DNA from: Picochlorum sp. 'celeri'
Taxonomy: Eukaryota; Chlorophyta; Trebouxiophyceae
Assembly: GCA_010909725.1 (NCBI GenBank)
Contig: JAACMV010000030.1
Coordinates: 372,001-436,000, forward strand
Reading direction: 5' to 3'
Length of the DNA: 64,000 bases
Shown: positions 1-10,803 of the stretch, piece after piece
How positions within the stretch are numbered: position 1 is the first letter of the stretch
How the letters are laid out: each line of letters starts with the position of its first letter
Program-made: the position numbers and the translations under genes
The notes under the pieces: generated by a model
Told to the model about the DNA's origin: nothing
The model's input: the letters and a program-made list of their open reading frames with translations, nothing else
Databases searched by the model: none

Positions 1-943
1 GGCAGAAATGCCACTTCGACCTCCATCGAGAGTTGATGCCACCAAGTACTGCATATTGGTTGGATGGAGGATTGCACTCTGCATACACAGCTGGCCTCCT
101 TTATCCAGTGCAGCACAGATCTTTTTCACCACGTCCTCTCTGTCACCAGGTTTCGACGATGGAATACTGTCATGATGCACCAGCAAATTGCCGAGCTCCC
201 TGACCAACTTTTTCCAGTATGATAAAAGTTCGGACCCAGACATTGTCTTGACTAACGAGGGATTGATAAGTTCCAAGGGCTTTGCATCCTGCTTGTCTTC
301 CTCCATCGCATCACCCTTCCTCTCATCAGACGTGTCCTGGAGCAACGCTGCAGCACTGTGATACTGCTTTCCAAGGTCAAACAATTGCTGCTCGTCCTGC
401 AACATACGGATGTGATCGTCTCGAAGAGACAACACCTTTTCAAGTATCTCATTCCTGTTCAGTAGAGTCGTATTCTCTTCTTTCAAACGACTCAATTCCT
501 CGTTGATTTCTTCCAATTGACTGGTCATATCCTTCATTTTCGCCTTCTGCCGCTCTCTGAACCTCTTCTGTGCCCTCCTGTTCTTCTCTTGGATTGAAGT
601 GTTGCGCCTTTCTGACCCATCCGCATCAGACATTCCGAAATCCGTCGGGATATCTATAGAACTGAATAAGTTAGCTGCCTCAGCAGGGCGTTGAGATCCT
701 GCCTCTCTATTGGAAGAATCATGGAAGGTTGTATACAGCGAGGCTGCCGTGTCCATGGCATTGTTGGAGTTTGTCAAATAATCTGCGCAGAACCAGTGCC
801 GAGGGTCAGTACCAACAATAATAATTATAATTACAAAATTATAGCAGAAATATAACACGCCACGCACTCAGTAGCCGTTCAACGTCGATAGAGTCCATCT
901 CGGGGGTAAGGCCAGGTCTCCCGTTAGAGATTCTGTTATCCAT
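1..943 (-). CDS. bZIP transcription factor, C-terminus beyond the window edge
   Basis: Two exons, 943-868 and 782-1, with an 85 bp intron (donor GTGCGT, acceptor CGCAG). The ATG at 943 opens a protein of at least 286 residues that is still open at base 1. Around residues 86-105 there is a basic region with the bZIP signature Asn-x7-Arg (NRRAQKRFR), followed by a coiled coil whose heptad positions read Leu, Leu, Asn, Asn, Leu, so the zipper is imperfect. The region after it is helical and unrecognised. By family it is a nuclear DNA-binding regulator that acts as a dimer. Its targets cannot be told. The splice choice joins the frames as ...LLNYLTNS and is inferred. Confidence 0.85.
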
Positions 944-1211
944 TGTGAACGCGTTTTTCTTTACAGATATCTACAGTGATTCGAGAGAAATGGAAGATTT
1001 GAACAACCCGGTCCCTAGGGAAGCACGCCCTACTTGGGAGAATCCTCGTGCAGAAAGGCGCGATTTCTGAGCACGTAGCGTCATCAGTTCGTAATACACT
1101 GTAGGTATGATCCAGCGCATGGCATTGCCAGATTTCCCCTCGCGTCATGTCCAGTTCTCAGAGAACACTTCTTTATGATGCATGATGAATCTCCATGTGT
1201 GTGTTACAGGA

Positions 1212-2592
1212 TTAGCACACGTGAGGAGGGGGCGCAGAGAGGGGAATCCCTTTCCTTTCAAATGTGTCCGTCATCCACAAGGCCTTTTCTTCATCAGTCA
1301 GAGGTTTGGTTTCTGTTGGAGCCTGAATGGTCCCGGGCGTGGCATTGCTATTATTCATCTGCAAACTTGAATTTATTTGACCAAAGGGAGAGGCAGAACT
1401 AAATTGTCCAAAGCCTGATGAAGGCTGCGAGTTTGTTTGACCAAATGTTCCTCCAAAACCACCACCGCTACCTGGTGCTGATGCAGCTCCGAAAGGAGCC
1501 TGTGATCCTTGAGTCGCTTGACCAAATGGAGATGCAGTGCTAGCTTGGCCAAAGCCTGATGAAGCTTGAGCAGGCTGCTGCCCAAATGTTCCTCCAAATC
1601 CAGTACTACTACTACTACTACCTGCTGTTGATGTTGTTGTTGCCGCTGCTGCTCCAAAAGCATTTTGTCCAGCTTGACCAAAGGGAGATGCAGTGCTAGG
1701 TTGGCCAAAAACAGATGAAGCTTGAGCAGGCTGCTGCCCAAATGTTCCTCCAAAGCCACCGCCGCTACCTGGTGCTGATGCAGCTCCGAAAGGAGCCTGT
1801 GATCCTTGAGCCACTTGACCAAAGGGAGATGCCGTGCTAGGTTGGCCAAAGCCTGATGAAGCTTGAGCAGGTTGTTGCCCAAATGTTCCTCCAAAGCCAC
1901 TACCACTACCGCCTGCTGCTGCTGTTGCTGTTGTTGCTCCTCCTCCTCCTCCTCCTCCAAAAGCATTTTGTCCTACCTGACTTGCTTGACCAAAGGGAGA
2001 TGCAGTGCTAGGTTGGCCAAAACCAGAAGAATGCTGAACTCCTGTTTGGCCAAAAGATGCACCCATGCCCTGTGCAGAATGCCCTTGGATCACCCAGGAC
2101 ATATTTTTAATCCCATCCATTCGCGCCATCATGGGCCGACCTTCTATACTAGGCGCTTGACGCCGGCGAGTCAAGCCCTGGAAGACATCTACCCGCTCCC
2201 TTGTAGCCTTCCTAAACTCGTCCTTGAGGGTGCTCACATGAACACCTTGCTGCAACGACAACATATTCGCATATCGAACTTCTTCCGGAGATATATCTCC
2301 AACGACATCATTGTCCTTTTCCCTTTGGTGCGCATACGACGTCAAATTCCATTTCGGTCGTTCATTAACAGACCTGTCGAATTTGACAGTCTCATACCAA
2401 GGCTCTTTCCTCGAGCCCCCCTGTCCCCTTCCAAACTGTTGTTGCTGTCTATGTGAGCTTCCCCATCCTCCCTATGGTATAATAAAAAGACGTGCGTAAG
2501 CAGTCAAGAATGTAGACACATGTGGAACGGAAGCACTTGTAAGCGTCCCAATCCAAGCATGCAGCACAAGCACGTACCTGATACGGAGCCAT
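1212..2592 (-). CDS. NUP42/CG1-like FG-repeat nucleoporin lacking the CCCH finger
   Basis: Exons 2592-2578 (15 bp, MAPYQ) and 2471-1212, intron 106 bp with GTACGT donor; 424 residues. Residues about 25-85 carry the conserved NUP42 segment (W-x-LTSYAH followed by GDISPEEVRYAN). The middle is a run of FG repeats, mostly GFGQPSTASPFGQ, between polyGly and polySer/Thr spacers. The C-terminus (ALWMTDTFERKGIPLSAPPP) resembles the short Gle1-binding tail of NUP42. Known family members sit on the cytoplasmic face of the nuclear pore and help mRNA export through Gle1 and the DEAD-box protein Dbp5. Plant and animal relatives usually start with a CCCH zinc finger; here the tiny first exon carries none. 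The repeats cause long meaningless antisense reading frames. Confidence 0.8.
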
Positions 2593-2967
2593 CACGTTAT
2601 ATCTAGTCAAATGTTATTTTTCATATGACTTGTATATCCTGCACACAATACATCCACGGCAAAATACATGTGTCTCCTTCATTAAAACATTTGGTACAAT
2701 TTCCGTATATAAATATTAAAGTGAGGGGAAAAGTGGCGCCACCCGATGACAACAAACACGCTCTCAGAAGCAATGGACATAAAGGATCCTCCAATTGATT
2801 AAAATTTATAGAGATAAGAAACATCTGTGTAAGGAGGAAACCCCCGTGGGGATTGACGTGTGGCAGTCGAGTGCCTTGACGGTTGGAGAACGACCACCCT
2901 TGGTCACTCAAGCATATTTGCCAATTTGATTGCTTATCTAGATGTATATGCTATATATTAAAATATA
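2593..2967. other. Divergent intergenic region NUP42-like / MKK3
   Basis: This 375 bp AT-rich stretch separates two divergent start codons and must hold both promoters. It contains several short AT tracts (near 2640, 2710, 2950-2967) that could serve as TATA-like elements, but I see no clear core promoter, RNA gene or conserved reading frame. A 96-codon open frame on the minus strand here has no recognisable features. Confidence 0.5.
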
Positions 2968-4618
2968 ATGCCACCAAAGCTGACTTTACAAGTAGATACG
3001 GCCTCAATTAGGGCTGATCCTGCGGTCAAGGGAGGAGAGCAGGTGCGTTCGGTTGCGTCGTCGTGTTCCTGTTTTCTGTCTCATAGCCTTCTATATCATG
3101 TAGAATGAAGTTCCATCGATTGAAATAGGTTCCAATGGGACTCTGAAACTGATCAAATCGTATCAGGCCTTTGAGTTCAATAATACTGGTATGAAGAGAA
3201 ATGCAATAACGTCTCCTCTGGCGACTGGAGCGGCCACAATGCATCAGTCATACCAGATATCTGAAAAGGATGTAATTTTCATGGAGACCTTGGGACAAGG
3301 TGCCAGTGGTGTTGTTCATAAAGCATTTTGGCCAGCTAAAGCAGAGTTTGTTGCAGTCAAAAAGATTAGTATTCTGGAAAGAGAGAAGAGGCATCAGTTG
3401 ATGAATGATATAAAAGCGCTGTGCAATATACCCGATGTGAAAGGTTTGATTCGCTTTTGTGGAGCATATCATTGCGCCGATAAGGGCCAGGTTGCTGTTG
3501 CATTGGAATATATGGATGCTGGCTCATTGGCAGATTTGTGTCAAGCAAAGGGCTGCGTGGATCAGAATGTTCTCGCGGGTATTACGGAGCGGGTGCTGCA
3601 AGGACTTTCATATTTACATAGCAACCATACGGTGCATCGGGATATTAAACCTGCAAACATTCTGCTGTCAACACAAGGAGAGGCCAAAGTATCAGATTTT
3701 GGAATCTCTGCATTTGTCGATAATACTTTAGCCCAATGCCATACATTCTTGGGTACAGTTACATATATGTCTCCGGAAAGGATTGATGGCCAACCGTATT
3801 CATTTCCTGCCGATATTTGGGCCCTTGGTCTGACATTGCTCGAGTGCTGCACTGGGTCATACCCATATGATGCCAGTCAAGGCACCATGCAGCTGATGAT
3901 CCAACTGATGGAAGATGATTGTCCCTTACCAGATGTCGGATACAATGTCTCTCCGGCCTTGAGAGACTTTATCCAACGGTGTATGCATAAGAGTCCCATG
4001 AAACGAGCAACTGCAGTGGAACTATTACGGCATCCATTCCTCAAGCAAGCTGAAGGCGCTGATTTGAAGGCATACATGGGGTGCATGTTTGTAGAAAATA
4101 GCCAGATTCATGATGCTGCTCTGATAATAACAACCAAATTCTACAATAATTTGAGCTACAACTGGTCAGACAGTGATGTCACTGCATCCTTCTTTGATGC
4201 TGATGTCAGGTTTAGTAGCAGGGCAGCAGATGGCTCATCGCAGCCAGTCATGTTTAAAGGACAATATACAGTCGCAGCGCATTTCCATGACCTTGTCAGG
4301 CAGATTGGACCAAAGGCGTCCTTCCGTGCATCCATGAAGAAGATGAGGTACAAGGAAAAGCAAGGGTCATACCTTGTCAACATTGTCCAGAGAGTAAGCA
4401 TTTTTAATTCCCACACCAGTCCAGTCAATGAGCAATCTGCTATAGGTACCTATGAAGAAAATCTAATCATGGAGATCACGTCGATCAGCAGACTGAGTCC
4501 AGGGAAGAGCTTCCGATTCGTCTCCCAGGACATTTCGTGGTCAAAACCATTTGCTCAATCCATGAGGGGAGGAGGACAAGTCACCTCACCATCCCCTGGG
4601 AAATGTAGACAGCAATAA
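2968..4618 (+). CDS. MKK3: MAP kinase kinase, MKK3 type with C-terminal NTF2-like domain
   Basis: Exons 2968-3042 and 3104-4618, intron 61 bp (GTGCGT...TAG), 529 residues. The first exon was placed because it restores the N-terminal motif NGTLKLIKSYQAFEFN seen in plant MKK3. The kinase domain spans about residues 77-345: Gly-rich loop GQGASG, ATP-binding Lys at about 111, HRDIKPAN at 203-210, DFGISAF, and an activation loop with plant-type Thr-x5-Thr spacing. Residues about 355-515 match the NTF2-like fold found only in group B MKKs. Family members phosphorylate MAPKs in stress, light and defence signalling. TGTAA follows the stop at 4641. The next gene starts only 57 bp downstream. Confidence 0.93.
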
Positions 4619-4675
4619 AATAAATTCTATAGAAATAGATTGTAAATCCGAGTGCGTTCCCCTGCTCCAACAACC

Positions 4676-5987
4676 ATGAGCGGAGGTGAGCCTCCTAAGG
4701 AGATTAAAGACGCCCTGAGCGCTCTTTTCCTCGACGATTCACGACCAAAGGATAAATATCAGTTTTGGGAGACGCAGCCCGTGTCTCAATTTCACGAGGA
4801 CGATGGAGAGGTGCGTGAAGCATATTCAATTCCAGTCACCTGTCTGTGTGTGATCTGTACCTGACATTGACTGGAATGCCTTTCAGATTGTCGAAGGACC
4901 TATAGATGATCCAAAAACAGTCTCTGATGTACGCCAAGACCCGTATTCTCTGCCCAGCTCGTTCGAGTGGTGTGACTGCGATGTCCAAGACGAGGGCGTT
5001 CTGAAAGAAATCTACGAACTTCTCAGCGCACATTACGTCGAAGATGATGACAACATGTTCCGATTTGCCTACTCAAGGGACTTTCTGCGGTGGTCTCTGC
5101 TGGCACCTGGCTATCGTCAGAGTTGGATGGCAGGAGTCAGGGTGTCTGGTTCTGGCAAGTTGGTGGCGTTCATCTCAGCCATTCCAGTGGAAATGAGAGT
5201 GCATGAAAAGCATGTACAGATGGTTGAAATTAACTTTTTATGTGTGCACAAAAAGTTGCGTCAGAAGAGGCTCGCGCCAGTGTTGATCAAGGAGATTACC
5301 AGACGAGTCAACCTGTGCAATATTTGGCAGGCAGTGTACACAGCAGGAATACTTTTACCAAAGCCATTAGCGCAGTGCCAGTATTGGCATCGCCCTCTCA
5401 ATCCGAAAAAGTTGATATCGGTCGGATTCAGTAGTCTTGGTCCCAGGATGACGATGGCACGGACAATCAAGCTGTACAAAGTGCCCCAGGATCCAACAAT
5501 CCCAGGTGTTCGACCAATGGAGGATAAAGACGTGTCTGCGGTGTGGAGATTATTATCAGAGTATCTGAAGAAATTCAAATTAGCTCCAGTGTTGTCAGAG
5601 GAGGAGATTCGACATTGGCTGGTCATGCAAAAGGATGTCATATATAGTTATGTTGTAGAGAGTGATGCAGGCGAGGTGACTGACTTTTTATCATTTTATA
5701 CCCTGCCCTCTACAATTATAGGAAACGATCAATATAAAGAGCTCAAGGCAGCGTACATGTTTTACACAGTTCCGAATACCGTGGACATTACAGAGCTTAT
5801 GCAAAATGCATTGATCCTGGCCAATTCAACAGGTCATGATGTGTATAATGCACTTGATATCCTTGATAATGCTGATGTGTTAAAGGACCTGAAGTTTGGT
5901 ATTGGCGATGGTAAATTGCGATATTACTTGTTCAATTGGAGGTGCCACGAGATTGACGCCAAGGAAGTGGGACTCGTGATGCTCTGA
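4676..5987 (+). CDS. NMT1: Glycylpeptide N-tetradecanoyltransferase (N-myristoyltransferase)
   Basis: Exons 4676-4810 and 4887-5987, intron 76 bp (GTGCGT...CAG), 411 residues, a normal length for the family. The enzyme moves myristate from myristoyl-CoA to the N-terminal Gly of proteins such as small GTPases and CDPKs in the cytosol. Visible signatures are the N-terminal QFWETQPV, the substrate segment FEWCDCD, the acyl-CoA site EINFLCVHKKLR, and the C-terminal end DAKEVGLVML, whose last residues form the catalytic carboxylate in known NMTs. A TGTAA motif lies at 6066, 79 bp after the stop. The 57 bp spacing after MKK3 on the same strand leaves almost no room for a separate promoter, although TGTAA at 4641 suggests separate mRNA ends. 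Confidence 0.95.
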
Positions 5988-6112
5988 GGTGCCCATGTTG
6001 ACCAAGATGACAATGGCATCATCACATCACCACTAGAAATGATATCATGCCAATCGACCATGACGTGTAAATAAAAAGATGTGTTTGATTCTTATTCAGC
6101 AGTGATCTAGCC

Positions 6113-6196
6113 GCTAGCTAGCATATCATCTCTCGCATGCGAGGATGCGCATCCTCTTGGGATGGCCATTCTAGGCCGCGACACTGCCACGTGGCA
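6113..6196. promoter_or_regulatory. Cluster of perfect palindromes with a G-box upstream of serine decarboxylase
   Basis: Within the 301 bp between the NMT stop and the next ATG four perfect palindromes are packed together: GCTAGCTAGC (6113-6122), CTCGCATGCGAG (6132-6143), GAGGATGCGCATCCTC (6141-6156, overlapping the former) and TGCCACGTGGCA (6185-6196). The last contains CACGTG in the classical plant G-box context bound by bZIP and bHLH factors. The cluster ends 92 bp before the start codon at 6289, so a promoter role is likely. The function of the other three is unknown. Confidence 0.55.
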
Positions 6197-6288
6197 CTCG
6201 CAGGATTGTTCTAGAAATCAAATCAAATCACAGATGCTGTGGCTAAAATTATGCATTGTGATATTTTTGGAATAATAAAAGCAATAAT

Positions 6289-7791
6289 ATGGTAACGAGA
6301 TCAGAAGAAACAACAGAGTCCAAGGCTCGTGGGCAGAATGGGTACTCGAACGACGACGAACAGGTCCTTCAGCGTGTCTCGGAACAGTTTCATCAGACGA
6401 ATGGAGGCATTCACCCGATAAATACATTGCATTCAAAAGACACAATTGTCAAGCATGGAATTGTGGAGGAAAAGGTGGTTCCTACCCCAGTCATCGATCG
6501 TGACGTGGGATGTTTTACTGAGACTGAGATTGATGACAAGATCAAGAGCATTTTTGAAGACTATCAGCAGTATCTGGAGACTGCACAAGTGCATCAATTA
6601 GGGTATCCAATCAATCATACAGCCAATAAATATATCGATTTGTCTCCCCTAGTTCCTTTTCAGAAGTACTACCTGAATAATGTGGGAAGTCCAGAAGACT
6701 CGGTTCCTTTTGCATCGCATTCTCATGCCTTTGAGCTGGGGGTTTTGCACTGGTTTGCTGATCTCTGGAATCTTGACAAAGATGATTTGTGGGGTTATAT
6801 AACAACAGGAGGTACCGAAAGTAATTTGCAAGCTTTGTATACGGCACGAGAGAACTTTCCTCAAGGGGTATTGTATCTGAGCAAGGAGGCTCATTTTTCC
6901 TTGTTCAAGGCAAGTCACCTTCTTCGGATGGATACGGTGATCATAGATACTTCTGAGAGAGGAGAGCTCAAGTACGAAGATTTGCAGAGGGAGCTGGTGA
7001 GGAATAAAGGCAGGCCTGCAATTCTAGCACTTACATTTGGTACAACAATGAAAGGGGCCATTGATGACCCGACAAAAGCTTTAGCATGCCTGAAAGCCGC
7101 TGGGTATGCATCAAACTTTTACATTCATGTGGATGCTGCTCTATCAGGTATTTTTGTGCCTTTGCTCGGTGAGGACTCTGGTGCTCCTCGGCTTTCATTT
7201 GCAGAACAAGCCATCTCATCCGTCTCGGTATCAGGACACAAGTTCCTGGGCAGCCCTATACCGTGTGGTGTCATCTTAATCCGAAAAAAATTTATTGAGA
7301 ATATAGGTAGGAACGTCGAGTATATTTTTTCAAAGGATATAACGTTGACATGTTCCCGGAGTGGGCATTCTTCGCTGATGCTTTGGTTCATGATTTCAAA
7401 GTTGGGGAGAAAACACATTCGAGATGATGGTCTGCGATGCATTCGATATGCACAGGAGCTGCAAAAAAAGCTTTCAAGTAGTGGAATATATTCATATGTT
7501 AATCCTTGGAGCATCACTGTTGTGTTTGAGAAACCAAATGATATGTCATTCCTAAGAGAGTGGCAATTGGCTGCTCAACAAGATATCTGCCACGTCGTTG
7601 TCATGCCTCATTTGCAGAAAGAGACGCTTGATATTTTTGCAGATGAACTCATTGCGTGCATTAAAAAATCTGATTCTGGCATGAAAGCCAGACTAAAGGC
7701 TGATGAGGTGTCAAAGTTTGAGGAAGCACAACAGCAACTTCATGACATGAGTTTTTCAAATCAGCACTGCATTCCAAGGCATATCAGCTAA
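6289..7791 (+). CDS. Serine decarboxylase-type group II PLP decarboxylase
   Basis: Single exon, 500 residues, ATG at 6289. The protein belongs to the group II PLP decarboxylases and follows the plant serine decarboxylase pattern, which makes ethanolamine from serine for phospholipid head groups. The PLP Lys lies in VSGHKFLGSPIPCG near residue 318. Upstream are TTGGTESN (phosphate contacts) and HVDAALSG with the Asp that pairs with the pyridine nitrogen. The first 90 residues are a variable acidic leader without an obvious transit peptide, so a cytosolic site is expected. Histidine decarboxylase is the closest alternative reading, since the names are mixed in databases. The 3' end overlaps the convergent exonuclease gene by 8 bp. 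Confidence 0.88.
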   Translation: MVTRSEETTESKARGQNGYSNDDEQVLQRVSEQFHQTNGGIHPINTLHSKDTIVKHGIVEEKVVPTPVIDRDVGCFTETEIDDKIKSIFEDYQQYLETAQVHQLGYPINHTANKYIDLSPLVPFQKYYLNNVGSPEDSVPFASHSHAFELGVLHWFADLWNLDKDDLWGYITTGGTESNLQALYTARENFPQGVLYLSKEAHFSLFKASHLLRMDTVIIDTSERGELKYEDLQRELVRNKGRPAILALTFGTTMKGAIDDPTKALACLKAAGYASNFYIHVDAALSGIFVPLLGEDSGAPRLSFAEQAISSVSVSGHKFLGSPIPCGVILIRKKFIENIGRNVEYIFSKDITLTCSRSGHSSLMLWFMISKLGRKHIRDDGLRCIRYAQELQKKLSSSGIYSYVNPWSITVVFEKPNDMSFLREWQLAAQQDICHVVVMPHLQKETLDIFADELIACIKKSDSGMKARLKADEVSKFEEAQQQLHDMSFSNQHCIPRHIS

Positions 7792-9325
7792 TATAGATTG
7801 GAATGATCAAGACTTTTTGATTTGATTTTTTCAACAATCCAATGTATCTGGCTATGGAGCGATCTGGAATGGATTTTTGCATTTTGAATGGATCCCTGAT
7901 AGAGACAATATCCCTTGCTTTGAATGCTTCCGAGATGATATTTGAGAATAGCATAGCATCAAATTGATATTTTATATCCCTTGTAGGCACGAAAAAGAGA
8001 TACAGTACCTCATTATTGCAAGCATGCAGAGCAGCATCGACACTGAGGCCATTTGAAAGTTGGGCTGGCCATGTAATGTCATGCAAGTCCTCCACATTGG
8101 ATTGCAATGCGCTGAGTACATCACGCGCATCTTTTTCAACGAGATTCCAATGCATAGAAATCATGGGATGAGCACGTCTTTCTCGATACGGCCTATTCTG
8201 CTGACCAGCCTTCATCCATCTCACATGATTGAAATCCACCGCATCACTGATGCTCTGCAATGGGCCCCCAAATACACGCATATTTCTTTTCAATTTCTCT
8301 GCAAGCCTGGTATTTTTTCCACTAAAAATCTCTTGAACTCTACTGTCCCAGCTCTTCAACCGACCAGATGCACCTGCTGCCAACATATCCTCAATACTAC
8401 CAAACGCCCGAACCAATTTTGCTGCCGTCGTATCACTCATACCCAATCCACCAATGCCCGACTCTGATTTTCCAACAAGAGTTAAGAAGGTCCTATACTG
8501 CCTTGGATGAAAATACTCCTTCCATTCAAATGAATCCAACGTGACACATTCCAACCCTTGCGGGCTTGTCAACGTTGGGAAAGGAAGAATGTTCAACAAA
8601 GACACATGTTCATCTATACATTCCTGCAAATCCGCATCCCCACTGGCGACATACACATGGTATGAAGAATTGTTCCAATCCAATTCTTCAGTGCACGCAT
8701 GAACGATATGGCGGATGGCATCATCTGCTTCATGTCCTTGAGGGGAAATGACCATGTCTGCCGACTCATCTCCTCGTCTCTTGAAATACTCCCTATATTC
8801 CCACAAATGGCTCCCACGTCGCGTATCACGAGGAGGATGATTATTATCCACGTGTTCTGTACTCTGCCTTTTCCGCCGTCTCACTTTGTAGCCCTGCTCC
8901 TCCTTGTACCTCATCTCATTGTCATGTCCTGCCATGCCAGGTCTGCTATTTGCTGGATGATCAAAAACACACAGAATCGCATTCGCGCCCACATATGAGG
9001 CAAGAAACTCTACCCATAAGATAAAAACATCCCTCGGTTTATACCGGGTAATCGTTTCACCCGTACCATGGGCAAGCTTGCCGTCCTGCAGGACATTCAC
9101 CTTTGCCCCATACACCTTGCTCAAGATATTCGTCCCATCAACAACTAAATACGTGCTTCCAACAGAACGCGCGTCTCCACTGGATACTGACACACATGTT
9201 TTCGTTGTGATAACCCGACAGTATGCTCTATGGGAGGAGTACAACAAATCTGCCCTTTGTTGTACTCGACTCTCACCCAGCTTGTGAGTGGATACCCACC
9301 CGTGTCGTCCCACCACCATGAGCAT
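7784..9325 (-). CDS. Organellar 5'-3' exonuclease (PIN/H3TH, polymerase I-type)
   Basis: Single exon, 513 residues from the ATG at 9325 (a second ATG two codons later is possible). The first 45 residues are rich in Arg, Ser and His with few acids, fitting a mitochondrial or plastid presequence. YLVVDGTNIL (about residue 59), the GHEADDAI acidic cluster and ASGDADLQECI are the metal-binding Asp/Glu motifs of the FEN/PIN nuclease fold. GIGGLGMSDTTAAKLV is the helix-three-turn-helix that grips DNA. The family removes RNA primers or flaps during organelle DNA replication, as plant OEX proteins do. The tail after about residue 450 is not recognised. It runs into the end of the serine decarboxylase gene. 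Confidence 0.85.
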   Translation of the reverse strand: MLMVVGRHGWVSTHKLGESRVQQRADLLYSSHRAYCRVITTKTCVSVSSGDARSVGSTYLVVDGTNILSKVYGAKVNVLQDGKLAHGTGETITRYKPRDVFILWVEFLASYVGANAILCVFDHPANSRPGMAGHDNEMRYKEEQGYKVRRRKRQSTEHVDNNHPPRDTRRGSHLWEYREYFKRRGDESADMVISPQGHEADDAIRHIVHACTEELDWNNSSYHVYVASGDADLQECIDEHVSLLNILPFPTLTSPQGLECVTLDSFEWKEYFHPRQYRTFLTLVGKSESGIGGLGMSDTTAAKLVRAFGSIEDMLAAGASGRLKSWDSRVQEIFSGKNTRLAEKLKRNMRVFGGPLQSISDAVDFNHVRWMKAGQQNRPYRERRAHPMISMHWNLVEKDARDVLSALQSNVEDLHDITWPAQLSNGLSVDAALHACNNEVLYLFFVPTRDIKYQFDAMLFSNIISEAFKARDIVSIRDPFKMQKSIPDRSIARYIGLLKKSNQKVLIIPIYIS

Positions 9326-9605
9326 CCATCTATCACGATTCCACCGTATATCACTATTAAAGTATACAATGATCTTTAATCAACCATTCAAGTCACCAGA
9401 ATTGCTCCAATTCCTTGGGACGGTGCAGATTGTTTTCAAAACACCCTTCCCTTCATTTGGGGCCACCGGTACCGGTGGGATGGATTTCAAGCAGACCCTT
9501 TGAAATGGACAAGCGTTGTATCCAATGAACCACGCACCAAGACCATTACAATTTTTCTAAGAATGCGAATTCCATACTTGAATATGAAAGCGTGATACCG
9601 CTGAT

Positions 9606-10385
9606 ATGAGTAGTTTTTTCTCACTGCCACACAGGCTTGCACGCTGTACTATTCTCTCGAGATCATCGTGCCAGTTTTTTCAATTTAGAAAACCATCAAC
9701 TCAGACTGATCTGTTTAAAAGGCAAGCACCCTTGGTAAAGAGAGCGCTCGGATTTAAACCCGAGTTTCCTCTCCAACAAGCACTGAGGCGTTATTGTCGT
9801 ATGTGCGCAGCGACAGAAGACTTTGGGGATGAGGACAGTTTATCCCAATGGTTGAGTGAGAGGGGAATAGATACGTTACAGTATGGTTCTGCAGAGGGAT
9901 CAAAGACCATTGGAAACTTGCTCCAGGAAGTCAGGCAAGGTGAGAGCTGCCTTGTGACGACAGAGGAAGGCACACCCTTGCGGCGTGTAGCCATCGTGAG
10001 TGTCAATATTACAAATGATAATGGAGAATCTCTGGTCGAAGCGAAGCAAATATTGCCGGGAGGGCGAGTGCGGGAGAGGAATCTATTGTTGAGTGAGAAG
10101 ATGTTGCCTGATGAGGACCCGTTTGATGCTGCCATTCGTGGGATTCGAGAGGAATTGGGATCAATTCTTCCAGAAAATCCCGAGATTACGATACTGAAAA
10201 ATACGTATAGTACTAGTATGGAACAGCATGCGAGTACTTCGTATCCAGGACTGTGTACAGAGTATATTTGTCACAAGGTTGACGCACATGTAGATGATCT
10301 GCCGCAACATGAAAATTTCATAACGGAAGAATTGCGTCCAGATGGTGTCTTGTTATCGTCATGGGAATGGAGAGTGTATTTTTAA
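9606..10385 (+). CDS. Plastid-type Nudix hydrolase-like protein
   Basis: Single exon, 259 residues. The first 65 residues are basic and Ser-rich (LARCTILSRSSC...), consistent with an organelle transit peptide. The Nudix fold is suggested by LPGGRV near residue 150 and by REELG near 180, separated by a segment longer than in the standard GX5EX7REUXEEXGU box. The REELG end of the box is present, so a metal-dependent nucleotide diphosphate hydrolase is possible, but the spacing is irregular and activity cannot be assumed. It is transcribed away from the exonuclease gene across a 280 bp shared promoter region. TGTAA occurs at 10545. The substrate is unknown. Confidence 0.65.
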   Translation: MSSFFSLPHRLARCTILSRSSCQFFQFRKPSTQTDLFKRQAPLVKRALGFKPEFPLQQALRRYCRMCAATEDFGDEDSLSQWLSERGIDTLQYGSAEGSKTIGNLLQEVRQGESCLVTTEEGTPLRRVAIVSVNITNDNGESLVEAKQILPGGRVRERNLLLSEKMLPDEDPFDAAIRGIREELGSILPENPEITILKNTYSTSMEQHASTSYPGLCTEYICHKVDAHVDDLPQHENFITEELRPDGVLLSSWEWRVYF

Positions 10386-10803
10386 AATTGTAGTGTATTT
10401 TCTGGATCGTTGGGCATGCATGTCAGACATATGTCTAGGGGCTTTAAAAAAGAACTTGCCTGGTATGGTATGCATGCTTCCACCTGGTCCCCAAATTGAA
10501 CCTCCTTTGTATGAATGAATCACAAACAACATGATGAATGGATATGTAATGCGTTCAAATCAAATGGAATGGTAATTTTTGGTCATACCATGACAGCCGT
10601 AGGGCTTTACACTCCCTCAATGGCTTCTCCTTGTATGCAAGAAGGAGTAGCAAGAGAATGAGCTGCTGCTGTTCTTGGCACTGGGTCTCATGAAATCTGT
10701 ACGTTGCTTTCAATTTCAGAATCTATACTATTGAAGACGTCTGTTTTAACCCCGTACAGGACCATGTGCATGCCCACATCAGCCTCCTGTGAAACGGTCC
10801 TCT

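Noticed and set aside
1373..2456. Long frames of Leu/His/Gln and Ser/Cys repeats overlapping the nucleoporin gene
   Set aside because: They are out-of-frame or antisense readings of the FG-repeat DNA. They lack any domain and disagree with the NUP42 core motifs.
2621..2911. Minus-strand frame of 96 codons between the nucleoporin and MKK3 genes
   Set aside because: Composition is not protein-like, no motif is present, and the place is needed for two promoters.
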